Shown here: piece after piece, positions 52,913 to 61,749 of the stretch
Layout of the letters: every line of letters begins with the position of its first letter
Numbering within the stretch: the first letter of the stretch is position 1
DNA from: AP-15 sp963703665
GTDB taxonomy: Bacteria > Pseudomonadota > Alphaproteobacteria > ATCC43930 > CGMCC-115725
Length of the DNA: 64,000 nucleotides
Assembly (NCBI GenBank): GCA_963703665.1
Contig: CAVPFB010000004.1
Location: 248,001 to 312,000 of the forward strand
Reading direction: 5' to 3'
Position numbers and translations under genes: made by a program
The notes under the pieces: generated by a model
Told to the model about the DNA's origin: nothing
Databases searched by the model: none
The model's input: only the letters and a program-made list of their open reading frames with translations

Positions 52913-53726
52913 TGAACGCCAACAGGTCGGAATTGATCGTGTCCGCTTCCGTCGTGGGCATGCCGTGCGGGAAGCTCTTGTAGGTTTTCAGGGTTCCGTT
53001 CTTCAGCAGCTTGTGGGACAAGGGCCCGGCGGCGACATAGGGCACGATCTGGTCGTCTTCGCTGTGCATGACCAGCACCGGGACGGTGATTTTCTTGAGG
53101 TCTTCGGTGAAATCGGTCTGGGAAAAGGCCACGATGCCGTCGTAATGCGCCTTGGCTCCGCCCATCATGCCCTGGCGCCACCAATTCTGGATGACGGCCT
53201 CCGAGGCTTTCGCTCCCGGCCGGTTGTAGCCGTAGAACGGCCCCGCTGCGACGTCGCGATAGAATTGCGAACGGTTGGCGGCGAGCTGCACCTGAAAGCC
53301 GTCGAACACCTCCTTGGGCAGGCCCTGCGGGTTGGCCGCCGTCTTGACCATCAGCGGCGGCACCGCGCTGATCAGCGCCCCCTTGGCCACCCGGCTCTCG
53401 CCATGCCGTGCCAGATAATGCGCCACCTCGCCGCCGCCGGTCGAATGGCCGACATGGATCGCGTTGTTCAGGTCGAGATATGTCGTCAGAGCCGCCAAAT
53501 CGTCGGCATAATGGTCCATGTCGTGGCCGTCGGCGGTCTGGGTCGAACGGCCATGGCCACGGCGGTCGTGGGCGATAACGCGATAGCCATGATGCAGGAA
53601 AAACAGCAGCTGCGCGTCCCAATCATCGGCCGACAACGGCCAGCCGTGGCTGAACACGATCGGCTGGCCCGTGCCCCAGTCCTTGTAGAAGATCTCCGTG
53701 CCGTCCCTGGTGGTAATGGTCGGCAT
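52902..53726 (-). CDS. Alpha/beta hydrolase, cofactor-free haloperoxidase type
   Basis: A 274-residue hydrolase of the non-haem chloroperoxidase/esterase group. The N-terminus MPTITTRDGTEIFYKDWG leads to the oxyanion FSHGWPLSADDW near 27-38. The nucleophile is GHSTGGGEVAHYL near 94, the Asp in SEDDQIVPYVAAGPL near 220, and the His in FPHGMPTTEADTIN near 253. ATG 53726 is preceded by AGGAG. Members of this group act as esterases or perhydrolases and are often marked as chloroperoxidases, an activity that may be a side reaction. Confidence 0.88.
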   Translation of the reverse strand: MPTITTRDGTEIFYKDWGTGQPIVFSHGWPLSADDWDAQLLFFLHHGYRVIAHDRRGHGRSTQTADGHDMDHYADDLAALTTYLDLNNAIHVGHSTGGGEVAHYLARHGESRVAKGALISAVPPLMVKTAANPQGLPKEVFDGFQVQLAANRSQFYRDVAAGPFYGYNRPGAKASEAVIQNWWRQGMMGGAKAHYDGIVAFSQTDFTEDLKKITVPVLVMHSEDDQIVPYVAAGPLSHKLLKNGTLKTYKSFPHGMPTTEADTINSDLLAFIKS

Positions 53727-53844
53727 GTGAACTCCTGCGAAAGGGGTGGCTGCCGTTGCAATAGAGCACATCCAAGCTATCGCGCCGATCACTTTCGCCT
53801 TGCGGATTCCGGGCTTCGTCACCGAGCGCCAACGGAGGAAAATC

Positions 53845-54657
53845 ATGAGAGAAAATCGGGTAAAGCGGATATTGCGCGAAGGCGGCCTCGCCTTGGGCAC
53901 CCATGTCGGCGGCATCCCCGACCCGCAGATCGTCGAGATCATCGGGCTCGCCGGGTTCGACGCCGCCTTTATCGACATGGAGCATACCAGCTTCGACCTG
54001 CACGATGTGCAGGCGATGGTGATGGCGGCGGAGCGGGCCGGCATCACCTCGATCGTGCGCACCCCCGGGTTTGACCCGGCCTTTATCCTGCGGCTTCTCG
54101 ACATGGGCGTGCAGGGCATCCAGGTGCCGCATGTCGCCGACGCCGCGACCGCGCGCGCCGCGGTGCAGGCGGTGCGCTACCCGCCGCAGGGCGAGCGCGG
54201 CATGGCGGCCGGCAGCCGCGCCGCCGAATATGGCCATATCCCCCTGGTCGAGCATATGGCGCAGTCGAACCGCGAGATCCTGCTCGCCTGCATGATCGAG
54301 GACATGGCGGCGGTCGAGCGCATCGACGAGATCGCCGCGGTCGAGGGAGTCGATCTGCTCGCAGTCGGCCCGTCCGATCTGTCGCGCTCGCTCGGCGTCA
54401 GCGGCACCCCCGATCATCCGCGGCTGGTCGCGGCAATCGACCGGGTTCGCGCCGCGGCAAAAAAGAGCGCTGGCGCCCGCCTCGCCCTGCCGCTCGCCCA
54501 TGCCGCCTTTCCGCGCAACGCCGCCCAGCTCAAGGAGCTCGGCGCCGGCTACACCAACTGCGCGCCGACCCCGGAGGCGCGCCTGTTGAAGTCGCTGCGC
54601 GAGCAGGCGGCCGAGGCGCGCCGGCTCCTCCGCCAGGCCAGGCCAGCTCTGGGCTAG
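53845..54657 (+). CDS. HpcH/HpaI aldolase family protein
   Basis: A 270-residue class II aldolase of the HpcH/HpaI family, which cleaves 2-keto-3-deoxy acids or 4-hydroxy-2-oxo acids to pyruvate and an aldehyde. Family segments are LALGTHVGGIPDPQIVEIIG near 16, DAAFIDMEHTSFDLH near 40 (metal/active-site Glu and His), GVQGIQVPHVADAATARA near 88, and ACMIEDMAAVERIDEIAAV near 150 with the metal Glu. VDLLAVGPSDLSRSLG follows. ACGGAGGAAA stands before the ATG. It lies tail to tail with the gluconokinase-transporter gene (97-base gap), which suggests but does not prove a link to sugar-acid breakdown. Confidence 0.87.
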   Translation: MRENRVKRILREGGLALGTHVGGIPDPQIVEIIGLAGFDAAFIDMEHTSFDLHDVQAMVMAAERAGITSIVRTPGFDPAFILRLLDMGVQGIQVPHVADAATARAAVQAVRYPPQGERGMAAGSRAAEYGHIPLVEHMAQSNREILLACMIEDMAAVERIDEIAAVEGVDLLAVGPSDLSRSLGVSGTPDHPRLVAAIDRVRAAAKKSAGARLALPLAHAAFPRNAAQLKELGAGYTNCAPTPEARLLKSLREQAAEARRLLRQARPALG

Positions 54658-54754
54658 CTCTTCGACACGGATGCAGGGGGTTCGCGGGGGCGACAGCGCC
54701 GATTGCGGGCAACCCGAAAATTTTGGTTTGCGGGATTTTCACGGCGTCGACGCA

Positions 54755-56674
54755 TTACGCAGCAGGCGGATCGGCGATCGGCTCCAGCCGGCCCAGGATG
54801 AAGACGTAGGCGACGATGCCGATGATCAGCACGATGCCGGCAGCCAGGAACGCACCGGTGAAGGAGTGCGTAGCCCCGACGATGTAGCCCGTCGCCAGCG
54901 GCGCTACGACACCCATCATGTTGTTCAAAAAGTTCATGATCCCGCCGATGGTGGCGGTGCCGCCGCGGGGCGCGATCAAGGACGGTATCGACCAGCCCAC
55001 CGGCGCCGCCGCCGCCAGCCCGCTCAGCGCGATCGAGATCCAGAGGATCGCCCACACGGGATCGGTCGTGAACGTGGCGCCGAACACGGCAAGGCCGAGC
55101 AGCATGCCCAGCACGAGCACGGTCTTGCGCACCGGCGTCTCGGCATAGCCCCGCGTGATCAGGTGGTCGATCAGCCAGCCACCCACGACGAGGTCCGCGA
55201 TCGTGGCGCACATCCAGGGGATTGCCGCGTATCCGGCGGACTTCAGGATGCTCATGTGCATCGACTGCTCGAGGTAGTTCGGCAGCCAGGTCAGGAACAG
55301 GTAGAACGAATAACCGTACGCCGCGAAGCCGATGGTCAGCCCCCATACCTTCCGATTGAGCAGGAGATAGCCGAGCATGGCGACTTCGCCGCTCTGCGCC
55401 GGGCCTTCTTGCGTGGCGCCGCCGGTGCGGATGTAGTTGCGCTCGGCCGGACTCAGCCGCGGATGTTTGCTGGGATCTCGATAGACGATCAGGAAGGCGA
55501 GGAAATAGAGGAAGCTCAGCAGTCCGGTAGTGCCGAAGCCCCAGCGCCAGCCGAACCGCACCACGATTAGCGCCACCAGCGGGATGCCGATCACGTTCGA
55601 GAACTTTGCGGCGGCATCGAAGATCGATGTCGCGAGCGACCGTTCCTGGCGGGGGAACCAATAACCAGTGGCCTTCGAGCTTGCCGGGAAGCTCGGCGCT
55701 TCCGCGGCGCCCAGCAGAATGCGCGCCGCCAGAATGCCGCCGAACCCGCTGGCAAAGGCGGTCGCGGTAGACGCGACGGACCACAGAAACGTGCTTAACC
55801 GATTGACCGAAGTGACGCCGAAGCGGTCGAGGATCATCCCGGTCGGGATTTGCAGCAGAGCATAGGGCCAGAAGAGTCCGCTGAAGAGCCAGCCCAACTG
55901 ATCGTCGCTCAGGGCGAACTCGTGCTGCAACTGTGGGGCGGCTACGGAGAGGTTGACGCGGTCGAAATAATTGATCAGCACACCGGCCCCCAGCAGCACG
56001 CCGATGCCCCAGCGCACCCTGGGGATGTGGAGGGTGGCGGGCATCGCGGTCATCGGTCCTCTCGCGGGCTGGTCGCGGCGGGCCGGTGCGGGCCCGTCGG
56101 TCTCATGGTGCCGGTCCTCGAGCTGACGCACGATCTCGTCGGCGATCTCGGCCGGTTTGCCGCCGACATCGACGGTGATCGGGCGCTCGTCCGGCGTGGG
56201 CTCCTCCAATGTCGCGAACTGGCTGTCGAGCAGGGCAACCGGCATGAAGTGCTCGTGCCTTGCGGCCATGCGCCGGTGAACCAGATCGCGCGATCCTTTC
56301 AGGTAGGCCAGGATCACGTCGTGGCGGTCGCCGATGATGATGTCCCGGTAGGATCGCTTCAGCGCCGAGCAGGTCAGCACGCCGCATTCGCCCCGCGCGC
56401 GCCAGCCGTCGATTTCCTCGGCGATCTTGCGGAGCCAGGGCATCCGGTCGGCGTCCGTCAACGGGATCCCGCCGCGCATCTTCTCGACATTCTCGCGCGG
56501 GTGCAGGTCGTCGCCTTCCTGAAACTGGCAGCCTAGTGCAGCAGCGAGCAGGGCTGCGACCGTGCTTTTGCCCGATCCGGAGACGCCCATCATCACGACG
56601 ATCGCTGGCCTGGTGATGGTGTGCGCGAGGGCTGCAGACCAAACGCGCTGAGGTTGCTTGTCGGTACCCGCCAT
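54755..56674 (-). CDS. Gluconokinase fused in frame to an MFS (ACS) sugar-acid transporter
   Basis: One open reading of 639 residues with two parts. Residues 1-190 are a complete gluconokinase of the GntK type: P-loop MMGVSGSGKSTVAALL near 28-43, FQEGDDLHPRENVEKM near 51, VLTCSALKRSYRD near 100 and HFMPVALLDSQFATLEEP near 141. Residues 191-207 are a Pro/Ala/Arg linker, and 208-639 form an MFS carrier of the ACS group: LINYFDRVNLSVAAPQL near 230 and a twelve-helix layout to the end. No stop lies between. An internal ATG (56053), with AGAGGA a few bases before, could start a separate transporter. One base less upstream would end the kinase with a TGA overlapping that ATG, so an indel error could have made this fusion. 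If genuine it would phosphorylate gluconate at import. Confidence 0.75.
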   Translation of the reverse strand: MAGTDKQPQRVWSAALAHTITRPAIVVMMGVSGSGKSTVAALLAAALGCQFQEGDDLHPRENVEKMRGGIPLTDADRMPWLRKIAEEIDGWRARGECGVLTCSALKRSYRDIIIGDRHDVILAYLKGSRDLVHRRMAARHEHFMPVALLDSQFATLEEPTPDERPITVDVGGKPAEIADEIVRQLEDRHHETDGPAPARRDQPARGPMTAMPATLHIPRVRWGIGVLLGAGVLINYFDRVNLSVAAPQLQHEFALSDDQLGWLFSGLFWPYALLQIPTGMILDRFGVTSVNRLSTFLWSVASTATAFASGFGGILAARILLGAAEAPSFPASSKATGYWFPRQERSLATSIFDAAAKFSNVIGIPLVALIVVRFGWRWGFGTTGLLSFLYFLAFLIVYRDPSKHPRLSPAERNYIRTGGATQEGPAQSGEVAMLGYLLLNRKVWGLTIGFAAYGYSFYLFLTWLPNYLEQSMHMSILKSAGYAAIPWMCATIADLVVGGWLIDHLITRGYAETPVRKTVLVLGMLLGLAVFGATFTTDPVWAILWISIALSGLAAAAPVGWSIPSLIAPRGGTATIGGIMNFLNNMMGVVAPLATGYIVGATHSFTGAFLAAGIVLIIGIVAYVFILGRLEPIADPPAA

Positions 56675-56898
56675 GCGGCGACAATCCCCGATAATACGGT
56701 ATAAGTCCGGCGCACCACGCTATTCTGGGAAGTCCGACATTGCAAGGATGCTGCCGCGAAACACGCGAGCCACCAACCGCAGGTTCTCGGTTGCGGGGTC
56801 GCCTGTGGATCGAGCCGAAACCCTCAACCGACAGGGCTGCAGCACCGGGCGGCCCACCCATCCGCCGCGCGAGGCAGGCGAAACCACCAGCCCGCCGC

Positions 56899-58320
56899 GT
56901 GCAATGCTCGGCTTGGATCTTCCTATGTTTTAGTTTGCTCGAAGCCGTGTTTGCCGCCCAGCCCGGTTTGGCCCAAACCCCGCAAACCTCGCCGGTGATC
57001 GTCCTGAGCGCGCCGGCAACGCCCGTGACGACGGGCACGACCAACCCACCCGCGCCGTCCTCGCCGCTGGCCTTCCCGGGCGCGCCGTTCTCACTCGTAC
57101 CCACAATAACGCCTCTGACAAACCCCGCCGTAATATCGCCTCAAGCCCAACTCGACTACAACCTTCAAATTCCGTTGTTCGGCGACTTGCCGCTCCGTAA
57201 GGAACTGTCGGAGAAGGGCATCGATTTCACTGCGCATTATATCAGCCAGACAGCATCGAACACGAGCGGCGTCGGCGGTACCGGCACCGCCTATGCCCAG
57301 CAAGTTGACTTCGGCTTCGGTTTTGATCTCGACAAGCTGGGCATTTGGCCGGACGCCGTCGCGCGCTACGCCATGACCGACCGCGCTGGCGTTAACCTCA
57401 CGGACAGGACCGACGGCTATTTCCCTTACCAGTCGATTTTTGGGCAAGGGCAAAATCTGCGGTTCAACGAGATCAGTGTCGAGAAGTTCCTGTTCGCGAA
57501 GGAGCTGGCCCTGAAGGTCGGCTTTTATCCGATGGGCAACGATTTTGCCCAATTGCCTTATCTCTGCAACTTCACCAACGATGCGCTCTGCGGGCATCCG
57601 ATAACGCTCTTTGACGACAGCGGATGGGCAGATGCGCCGGCCGGCAGATGGACCGGTCGCGTCAAATGGCACATAACGGACGAACTTCAGATTCAAGCTG
57701 CCGTCGTCGATTCGAACCCTCGCTATACGCTCAGGCAGGACGGCTTCAAGCTCAACTTTACCGGAAACACCGGTGTGATCGCGCCAATAGAGCTCAAATA
57801 CCAGATCGGCAAGAACCCCGGAGATTATGGCGGAACCTATAATCTCGGCGGCTATTACGATTCGTCGGCAAGAGCCGATTTGGCCAATCCCAACATCTAC
57901 GACGAGGGGCTTTACGGTCTCTACGCCGAGGCGGCACAGCAAATCATCAAGTGGGGGCCAGAGCACACCGAGGGGCTGGCGATTTTCGGCGTCTTTACCG
58001 TCAGTGACCAGAACACCGCGAAATTCAAAAATGATTATGAGGCGGGATTTGCTTCCCGCGGCGTGTTTCCGGGCCGTGAGCTGGACGTCCTGTCCCTCGG
58101 CTGGGTGCGGGCCACGATCAATCCACGGTTTCAGTTTCAGGAGGAGACGTCGGGATCGCCGATCCAGACCAGCGAGCAGCTCGCCGAACTCAACTACGGC
58201 ATGCAGGTCACCCCCTCGCTGCTGTTCCGGCCTGGCATCCAATATGACGTCCGGCCCGGCGCGACGTCGACGCATCCGAACACCTGGATCTTCGACTTCC
58301 ACATCCAGCTCACGCTGTGA
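56899..58320 (+). CDS. oprB: OprB-family carbohydrate-selective porin
   Basis: A 473-residue outer-membrane beta-barrel of the OprB family, through which sugars or sugar acids enter the periplasm. A signal peptide runs SAWIFLCFSLLEAVFAAQ to GLAQ, then a Pro/Thr-rich part (QTSPVIVLSAPATPVTTG). The barrel shows the family segments FTAHYISQTASNTSGVGG near 100, GFGFDLDKLGIWPDAVAR near 130, RTDGYFPYQSIFGQ near 160, and LKVGFYPMGNDFAQLP near 195, and it ends WIFDFHIQLTL with a terminal hydrophobic residue. The start is uncertain: the GTG at 56899 gives a proper signal peptide, but no ribosome binding site is clear. It is divergent from the kinase-transporter gene. Confidence 0.85.
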   Translation: MQCSAWIFLCFSLLEAVFAAQPGLAQTPQTSPVIVLSAPATPVTTGTTNPPAPSSPLAFPGAPFSLVPTITPLTNPAVISPQAQLDYNLQIPLFGDLPLRKELSEKGIDFTAHYISQTASNTSGVGGTGTAYAQQVDFGFGFDLDKLGIWPDAVARYAMTDRAGVNLTDRTDGYFPYQSIFGQGQNLRFNEISVEKFLFAKELALKVGFYPMGNDFAQLPYLCNFTNDALCGHPITLFDDSGWADAPAGRWTGRVKWHITDELQIQAAVVDSNPRYTLRQDGFKLNFTGNTGVIAPIELKYQIGKNPGDYGGTYNLGGYYDSSARADLANPNIYDEGLYGLYAEAAQQIIKWGPEHTEGLAIFGVFTVSDQNTAKFKNDYEAGFASRGVFPGRELDVLSLGWVRATINPRFQFQEETSGSPIQTSEQLAELNYGMQVTPSLLFRPGIQYDVRPGATSTHPNTWIFDFHIQLTL

Positions 58321-58379
58321 TCGAGGCGAGGCATGCGACCGGCGAACAGAAGGTTTAACCGCGGGCGAGCTCAGGGCTA

Positions 58380-58548
58380 GTGTTCAGACGCATTCGGATG
58401 GTACAAGCTTGCCGTATTCGTCATGCTCGGCTCACGGGTCCGCGCTCCGCGCGGCCCGAGGACAAGCCTTGTGCTGGGTATCCACGGAAAAGCGGACGAG
58501 CCGGTGCCGCGAGTCGTGGATGGCCGGGACGAGCCCGGCCATGACTGT
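58380..58548. repeat. Dispersed palindromic repeat, family A copy 3 (long)
   Basis: Starts with GTGTTCAGACGCATTCGGAT, the inverted form of the tail of copy 1, and ends with GGATGGCCGGGACGAGCCCG near 58518-58537, with a GCGCTCCGCGCGG stem near 58442-58454. It lies between the oprB stop and the ferritin-like gene. Confidence 0.75.
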
Positions 58549-58602
58549 TGAGTGAATCTTCTATCTGCGCCTGAGCTCTGGCTCTCGGCCAATCCGGTTT
58601 GC

Positions 58603-59418
58603 TCAGGCGGCGGCCTTCGCCAGCCGGGCGGCGCGACGGCGCAGCGCGGCCCAGGCGAAGCGGGCGGCCATGTGGGAGAGGCGGCGGTGGGGAGGCAAGC
58701 CGACGGCTTTGAAGATCATCTTGACGGCGTGGGCGACGTGGGGCTCGCGGTAGAGCGCGAAGGTGCCGCTTGCGTAGGCGCGCGCGCAGCGGCGGCGGTC
58801 GTAGGGCAAGGCGGTCTCGTTGGCGGCGTAATAGGCGTAGGCGAGTTCGTCATCCTCGGATTCGGCGATCCGGCCGAGGGCGATGCGCAGCCGGCGCCAC
58901 AACCCGATCCGCTCATGCCCGAGACAATGGACGAGGTTGCGGTAGAACAGCTTGTAGTGGCGAATCTCGTCGGCGGCGATATGGCCGCAGATCTCCTTCA
59001 GCACCGGCTCGCGCACCGCGTCGCGCAAGGCCGAGTAGTACGAGCTGGTCCCGGTTTCGACGATGCAGCGGGCGATCATCTCGCCGGCACGCGAGCCGCG
59101 GCGTGAGGTTTCGCGATCGAAATCAATCCGATAGCCGGCCCGGAAGCGGTTGAAAGCGGCGGCGAAATCGAATTCGGGGTCGGCGAGTTCGGCCCACTGC
59201 CCGAGGGCGCGTCCGTGCCTGGTCTCCTCCTCGCCCCAGCGGCGCGCGCTGGCTTGGAATTCCGGATCGTCGTCAAAGATCCGGCACAGATGATGGGCAT
59301 AGGCGCCGCCATTCAATTCGACCAGGCTCGCCGCCTTGACGATCGCCATGATCGGCGGTTCGAGCTTGCCGCGGTCGAACCGGTCCCACGGAATGTCGTC
59401 GAGCGTCCACATCGCCAT
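58603..59418 (-). CDS. Ferritin-like domain protein
   Basis: A 271-residue all-helical protein with ferritin-like E-x-x-H motifs: RRWGEEETRHGRALGQWAEL near residue 60 and GHIAADEIRHYKLFYRNL near 145, with acidic residues in other helices, so a di-iron site is probable. It begins MAMWTLDDIPWDRFDRG. A basic C-terminal helix (RRAARLAKAAA) follows a PPHRRLSHMA segment. Relatives include rubrerythrin-like and acyl-desaturase-like proteins; the reaction is unknown. The ATG at 59418 has a weak purine stretch upstream. Confidence 0.75.
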   Translation of the reverse strand: MAMWTLDDIPWDRFDRGKLEPPIMAIVKAASLVELNGGAYAHHLCRIFDDDPEFQASARRWGEEETRHGRALGQWAELADPEFDFAAAFNRFRAGYRIDFDRETSRRGSRAGEMIARCIVETGTSSYYSALRDAVREPVLKEICGHIAADEIRHYKLFYRNLVHCLGHERIGLWRRLRIALGRIAESEDDELAYAYYAANETALPYDRRRCARAYASGTFALYREPHVAHAVKMIFKAVGLPPHRRLSHMAARFAWAALRRRAARLAKAAA

Positions 59419-59452
59419 GCCGCCCTCTTGCCGTCTTCCACTCGGCATTTTT

Positions 59453-59539
59453 GTCATTGCGAGCGCAGCGAAGCAATCTGGAGGGACCGCCCTGCCATGT
59501 CATCGAGATTGCTTCGTCGCTCCGCTCCTCGCAATGACA
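59453..59539. repeat. Palindromic repeat, family B (TTGCGAGCGCAGCGAAGCAATC type)
   Basis: Left arm GTCATTGCGAGCGCAGCGAA... and right arm ...CTCCGCTCCTCGCAATGAC pair as an inverted repeat around GGAGGGACCGCC; GAAGCAATC pairs with GATTGCTTC. It stands just past the atpC stop. Confidence 0.8.
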
Positions 59540-59549
59540 AGACCCGCGC

Positions 59550-60002
59550 TCAGCGCGCGGGTTCGGCGAGTGCCTGCAATTTTGCCTGGGCGACGGCCTG
59601 GTTGCGTTCGAGGCGGTGCAATTCGGCGAGGAGTTGCTCGCGATCGGTCCCGTTGCTGCGCGCCACCTGCTCGCGCAGGCTCGGCAGATTGCCCTCGATC
59701 GTCTGCAATTCCGCCTCGATCGCGGTGCGGTCGAGCGCGTCGGGCGGGACCGCCTCGTCGGCGAGCACGGTGCAGCGTTCGGGGGTCACCTCGGCAAAGC
59801 CGCCGGCGACGAAGATCCGCCGCGTCACCGTCCGGCCCTCATAGACTTCGATCGTTCCCGGCCGGATCGTCGAGATCAGCAGCGAGTGGCCCGGCAAGAC
59901 GCCGAAATTGCCTTCGGTCCCGGGCACCACGACCATCTCGACCGGTTCAGAGATCAGCAGGCGCTCCGGGGTCACCAGCTCGAACTGCACGCGGTCAGGC
60001 AT
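59550..60002 (-). CDS. atpC: ATP synthase F1 epsilon subunit
   Basis: A 150-residue epsilon subunit of the F1 rotor. The N-terminal beta-sandwich shows VQFELVTPERLLISEPVEMVVVPGTEGNFGVLPGHS near residues 5-40, then FVAGGFAEVTPERCTVLADEA near 78. The C-terminal helices (TAIEAELQTIEGNLPSLREQ, then AVAQAKLQALAE) are those that can block rotation. It is longer than the usual 130-140 residues because of an extended C-terminal helix. The ATG 60002 begins MPDRVQFEL. It is the last gene of the atp group here. Confidence 0.93.
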   Translation of the reverse strand: MPDRVQFELVTPERLLISEPVEMVVVPGTEGNFGVLPGHSLLISTIRPGTIEVYEGRTVTRRIFVAGGFAEVTPERCTVLADEAVPPDALDRTAIEAELQTIEGNLPSLREQVARSNGTDREQLLAELHRLERNQAVAQAKLQALAEPAR

Positions 60003-60038
60003 TTCCGGCGTTCCGGACCGCGCGATGCCGATTACCCG

Positions 60039-60117
60039 TTGCCCGGACTTGATCCGGGCATCCACGTCTCGGGGAGACAAGGGAAGGCATGGATGGCCGG
60101 GACAAGCCCGGCCACGG
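60039..60117. repeat. Dispersed palindromic repeat, family A copy 4, between atpD and atpC
   Basis: TTGCCCGGACTTGATCCGGG near 60039-60058 followed by GGATGGCCGGGACAAGCCCG near 60091-60110. It fills most of the gap between atpD and atpC. Confidence 0.8.
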
Positions 60118-60146
60118 GAAGCTGTGGTTGTCGTTTCCTGGCATCA

Positions 60147-61572
60147 TCAGGCGGCCTCGGCGGCCATTTTGCGGGCCTTTTCGACTGCCTCGTCGATCGT
60201 GCCGACCATGTAGAAGGCGCTTTCCGGCAGGTCGTCGTAATTGCCGGCGACGATGGCCTTGAAGCCCTTGATCGTGTCCTCGAGATTGACGAACACGCCG
60301 GGAAAGCCGGTGAACACTTCCGCGACGTGCATTGGTTGCGACAGAAAGCGCTGGATCTTGCGGGCGCGGGCGACGGTCAGCTTGTCCTCTTCGGAAAGCT
60401 CGTCCATGCCGAGGATGGCGATGATGTCCTGCAGCGATTTGTAGGTCTGCAATACGCGCTGGACATCCCGCGCGACCTGGTAATGCTCGTCGCCGATAAT
60501 CCGGGCATCGAGCATGCGCGAGGTCGAAATCGAGTGGGTCCACCGCCGGATAGAGGCCGAGCTCGGCGATCTGCCGCGACAACACGGTGGTCGCGTCGAG
60601 ATGGGAGAAGGTGGTGGCCGGCGCCGGGTCGGTCAAATCGTCCGCCGGCACGTAGATCGCCTGCACCGAGGTGATCGATCCCTTCTTGGTGCTGGTGATC
60701 CGCTCTTCCAGGGTCCCGAGATCGGTCGCCAAGGTCGGCTGGTAGCCGACCGCCGATGGGATGCGTCCCAGCAGCGCCGAGACTTCGGACCCTGCCTGGG
60801 TAAAGCGGAAGATGTTGTCGACGAAGAACAGCACATCCTGGCCCTCCTCGTCGCGGAAATATTCGGCGAGGGTGAGGCCGCTGAGGCCGACACGGGCGCG
60901 CGCCCCGGGCGGCTCGTTCATCTGGCCGTAGACGAGGGCCGCCTTGGAGCCCGGCCCGTCGGCGGTGATGACCCCGGATTCCATCATTTCGTGATAGAGG
61001 TCGTTGCCCTCGCGGGTGCGCTCACCGACCCCGGCGAACACCGAATAGCCGCCATGCGCCTTGGCGATGTTGTTGATCAATTCCATGATGATGATGGTCT
61101 TGCCGACCCCGGCGCCGCCGAACAGGCCAATCTTGCCACCCTTGGCGTATGGCGTCAGCAGGTCGACGACCTTGATCCCGGTGATCAGGATCTCGGCTTC
61201 GGTCGATTGGTCGACCAACTCGGGCGCCGCGCGGTGGATTGGCAGGCGGCGGTTGGTCACGATCGGACCGCGCTCGTCCACGGGGTCGCCGATCACGTTG
61301 AGGATGCGGCCCAGGGTCTCGGGGCCAACCGGCATCATGATCGGCTCGCCCGTATCGACCGCCTGGGCGCCGCGCACCAGGCCGTCGGTCGTGTCCATCG
61401 CGATCGTGCGCACGATGTTCTCGCCGAGCTGCTGCGCCACTTCGAGGACCAACGGGCGGCCGGCGTTGTCGACGGTCAGCGCGTTCAGGATCTCCGGCAA
61501 TTCACCGTCGAAATGGACATCGACGACGGCGCCGATGACCTGGGTGATGCTGCCGATGCTGTTTCTGGCCAT
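60147..61572 (-). CDS. atpD: ATP synthase F1 beta subunit, one-base frameshift
   Basis: Catalytic subunit of F1. The Walker A motif is GLFGGAGVGKTIIIMELI near residue 150; the catalytic Glu lies in AGVGERTREGNDLYHEMM near 185, and DNIFRFTQAGSEVSALLGR is near 255. The start is MARNSIGSITQVIGAVVDV at ATG 61572. Near 60526-60530 an extra base puts the last 122 residues in another frame; removing it gives VDPLDSTSRMLDARIIGDEH, and the C-terminus reads SQPMHVAEVFTGFPGVFV to KMAAEAA. The corrected length is 474 residues. Because this subunit is essential for respiratory ATP synthesis, the frameshift is very probably a sequencing insertion. Confidence 0.95.
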
Positions 61573-61622
61573 GTTCAGCAATACCCTTATTCAATCTCTA
61601 TCTGGCGACGACGTGTTTTCAC

Positions 61623-61716
61623 TCGTCATGCCCGGACTTGTTGCGGGCATCCACGCTTTCCAACTCGCGGCCACTTCCGCAGACATGGATGGCCGGGTCA
61701 AGCCCGGCTATGACGA
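61623..61716. repeat. Dispersed palindromic repeat, family A copy 5, between atpG and atpD
   Basis: TCATGCCCGGACTTGTTGCG near 61626-61645 and GGATGGCCGGGTCAAGCCCG near 61687-61706, in the atpG-atpD gap. The arms match copies 2 and 4 with a few changes. Confidence 0.8.
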
Positions 61717-61749
61717 GGGGTTAGCGGCCGCGATTTCCCACCGGGTCGC

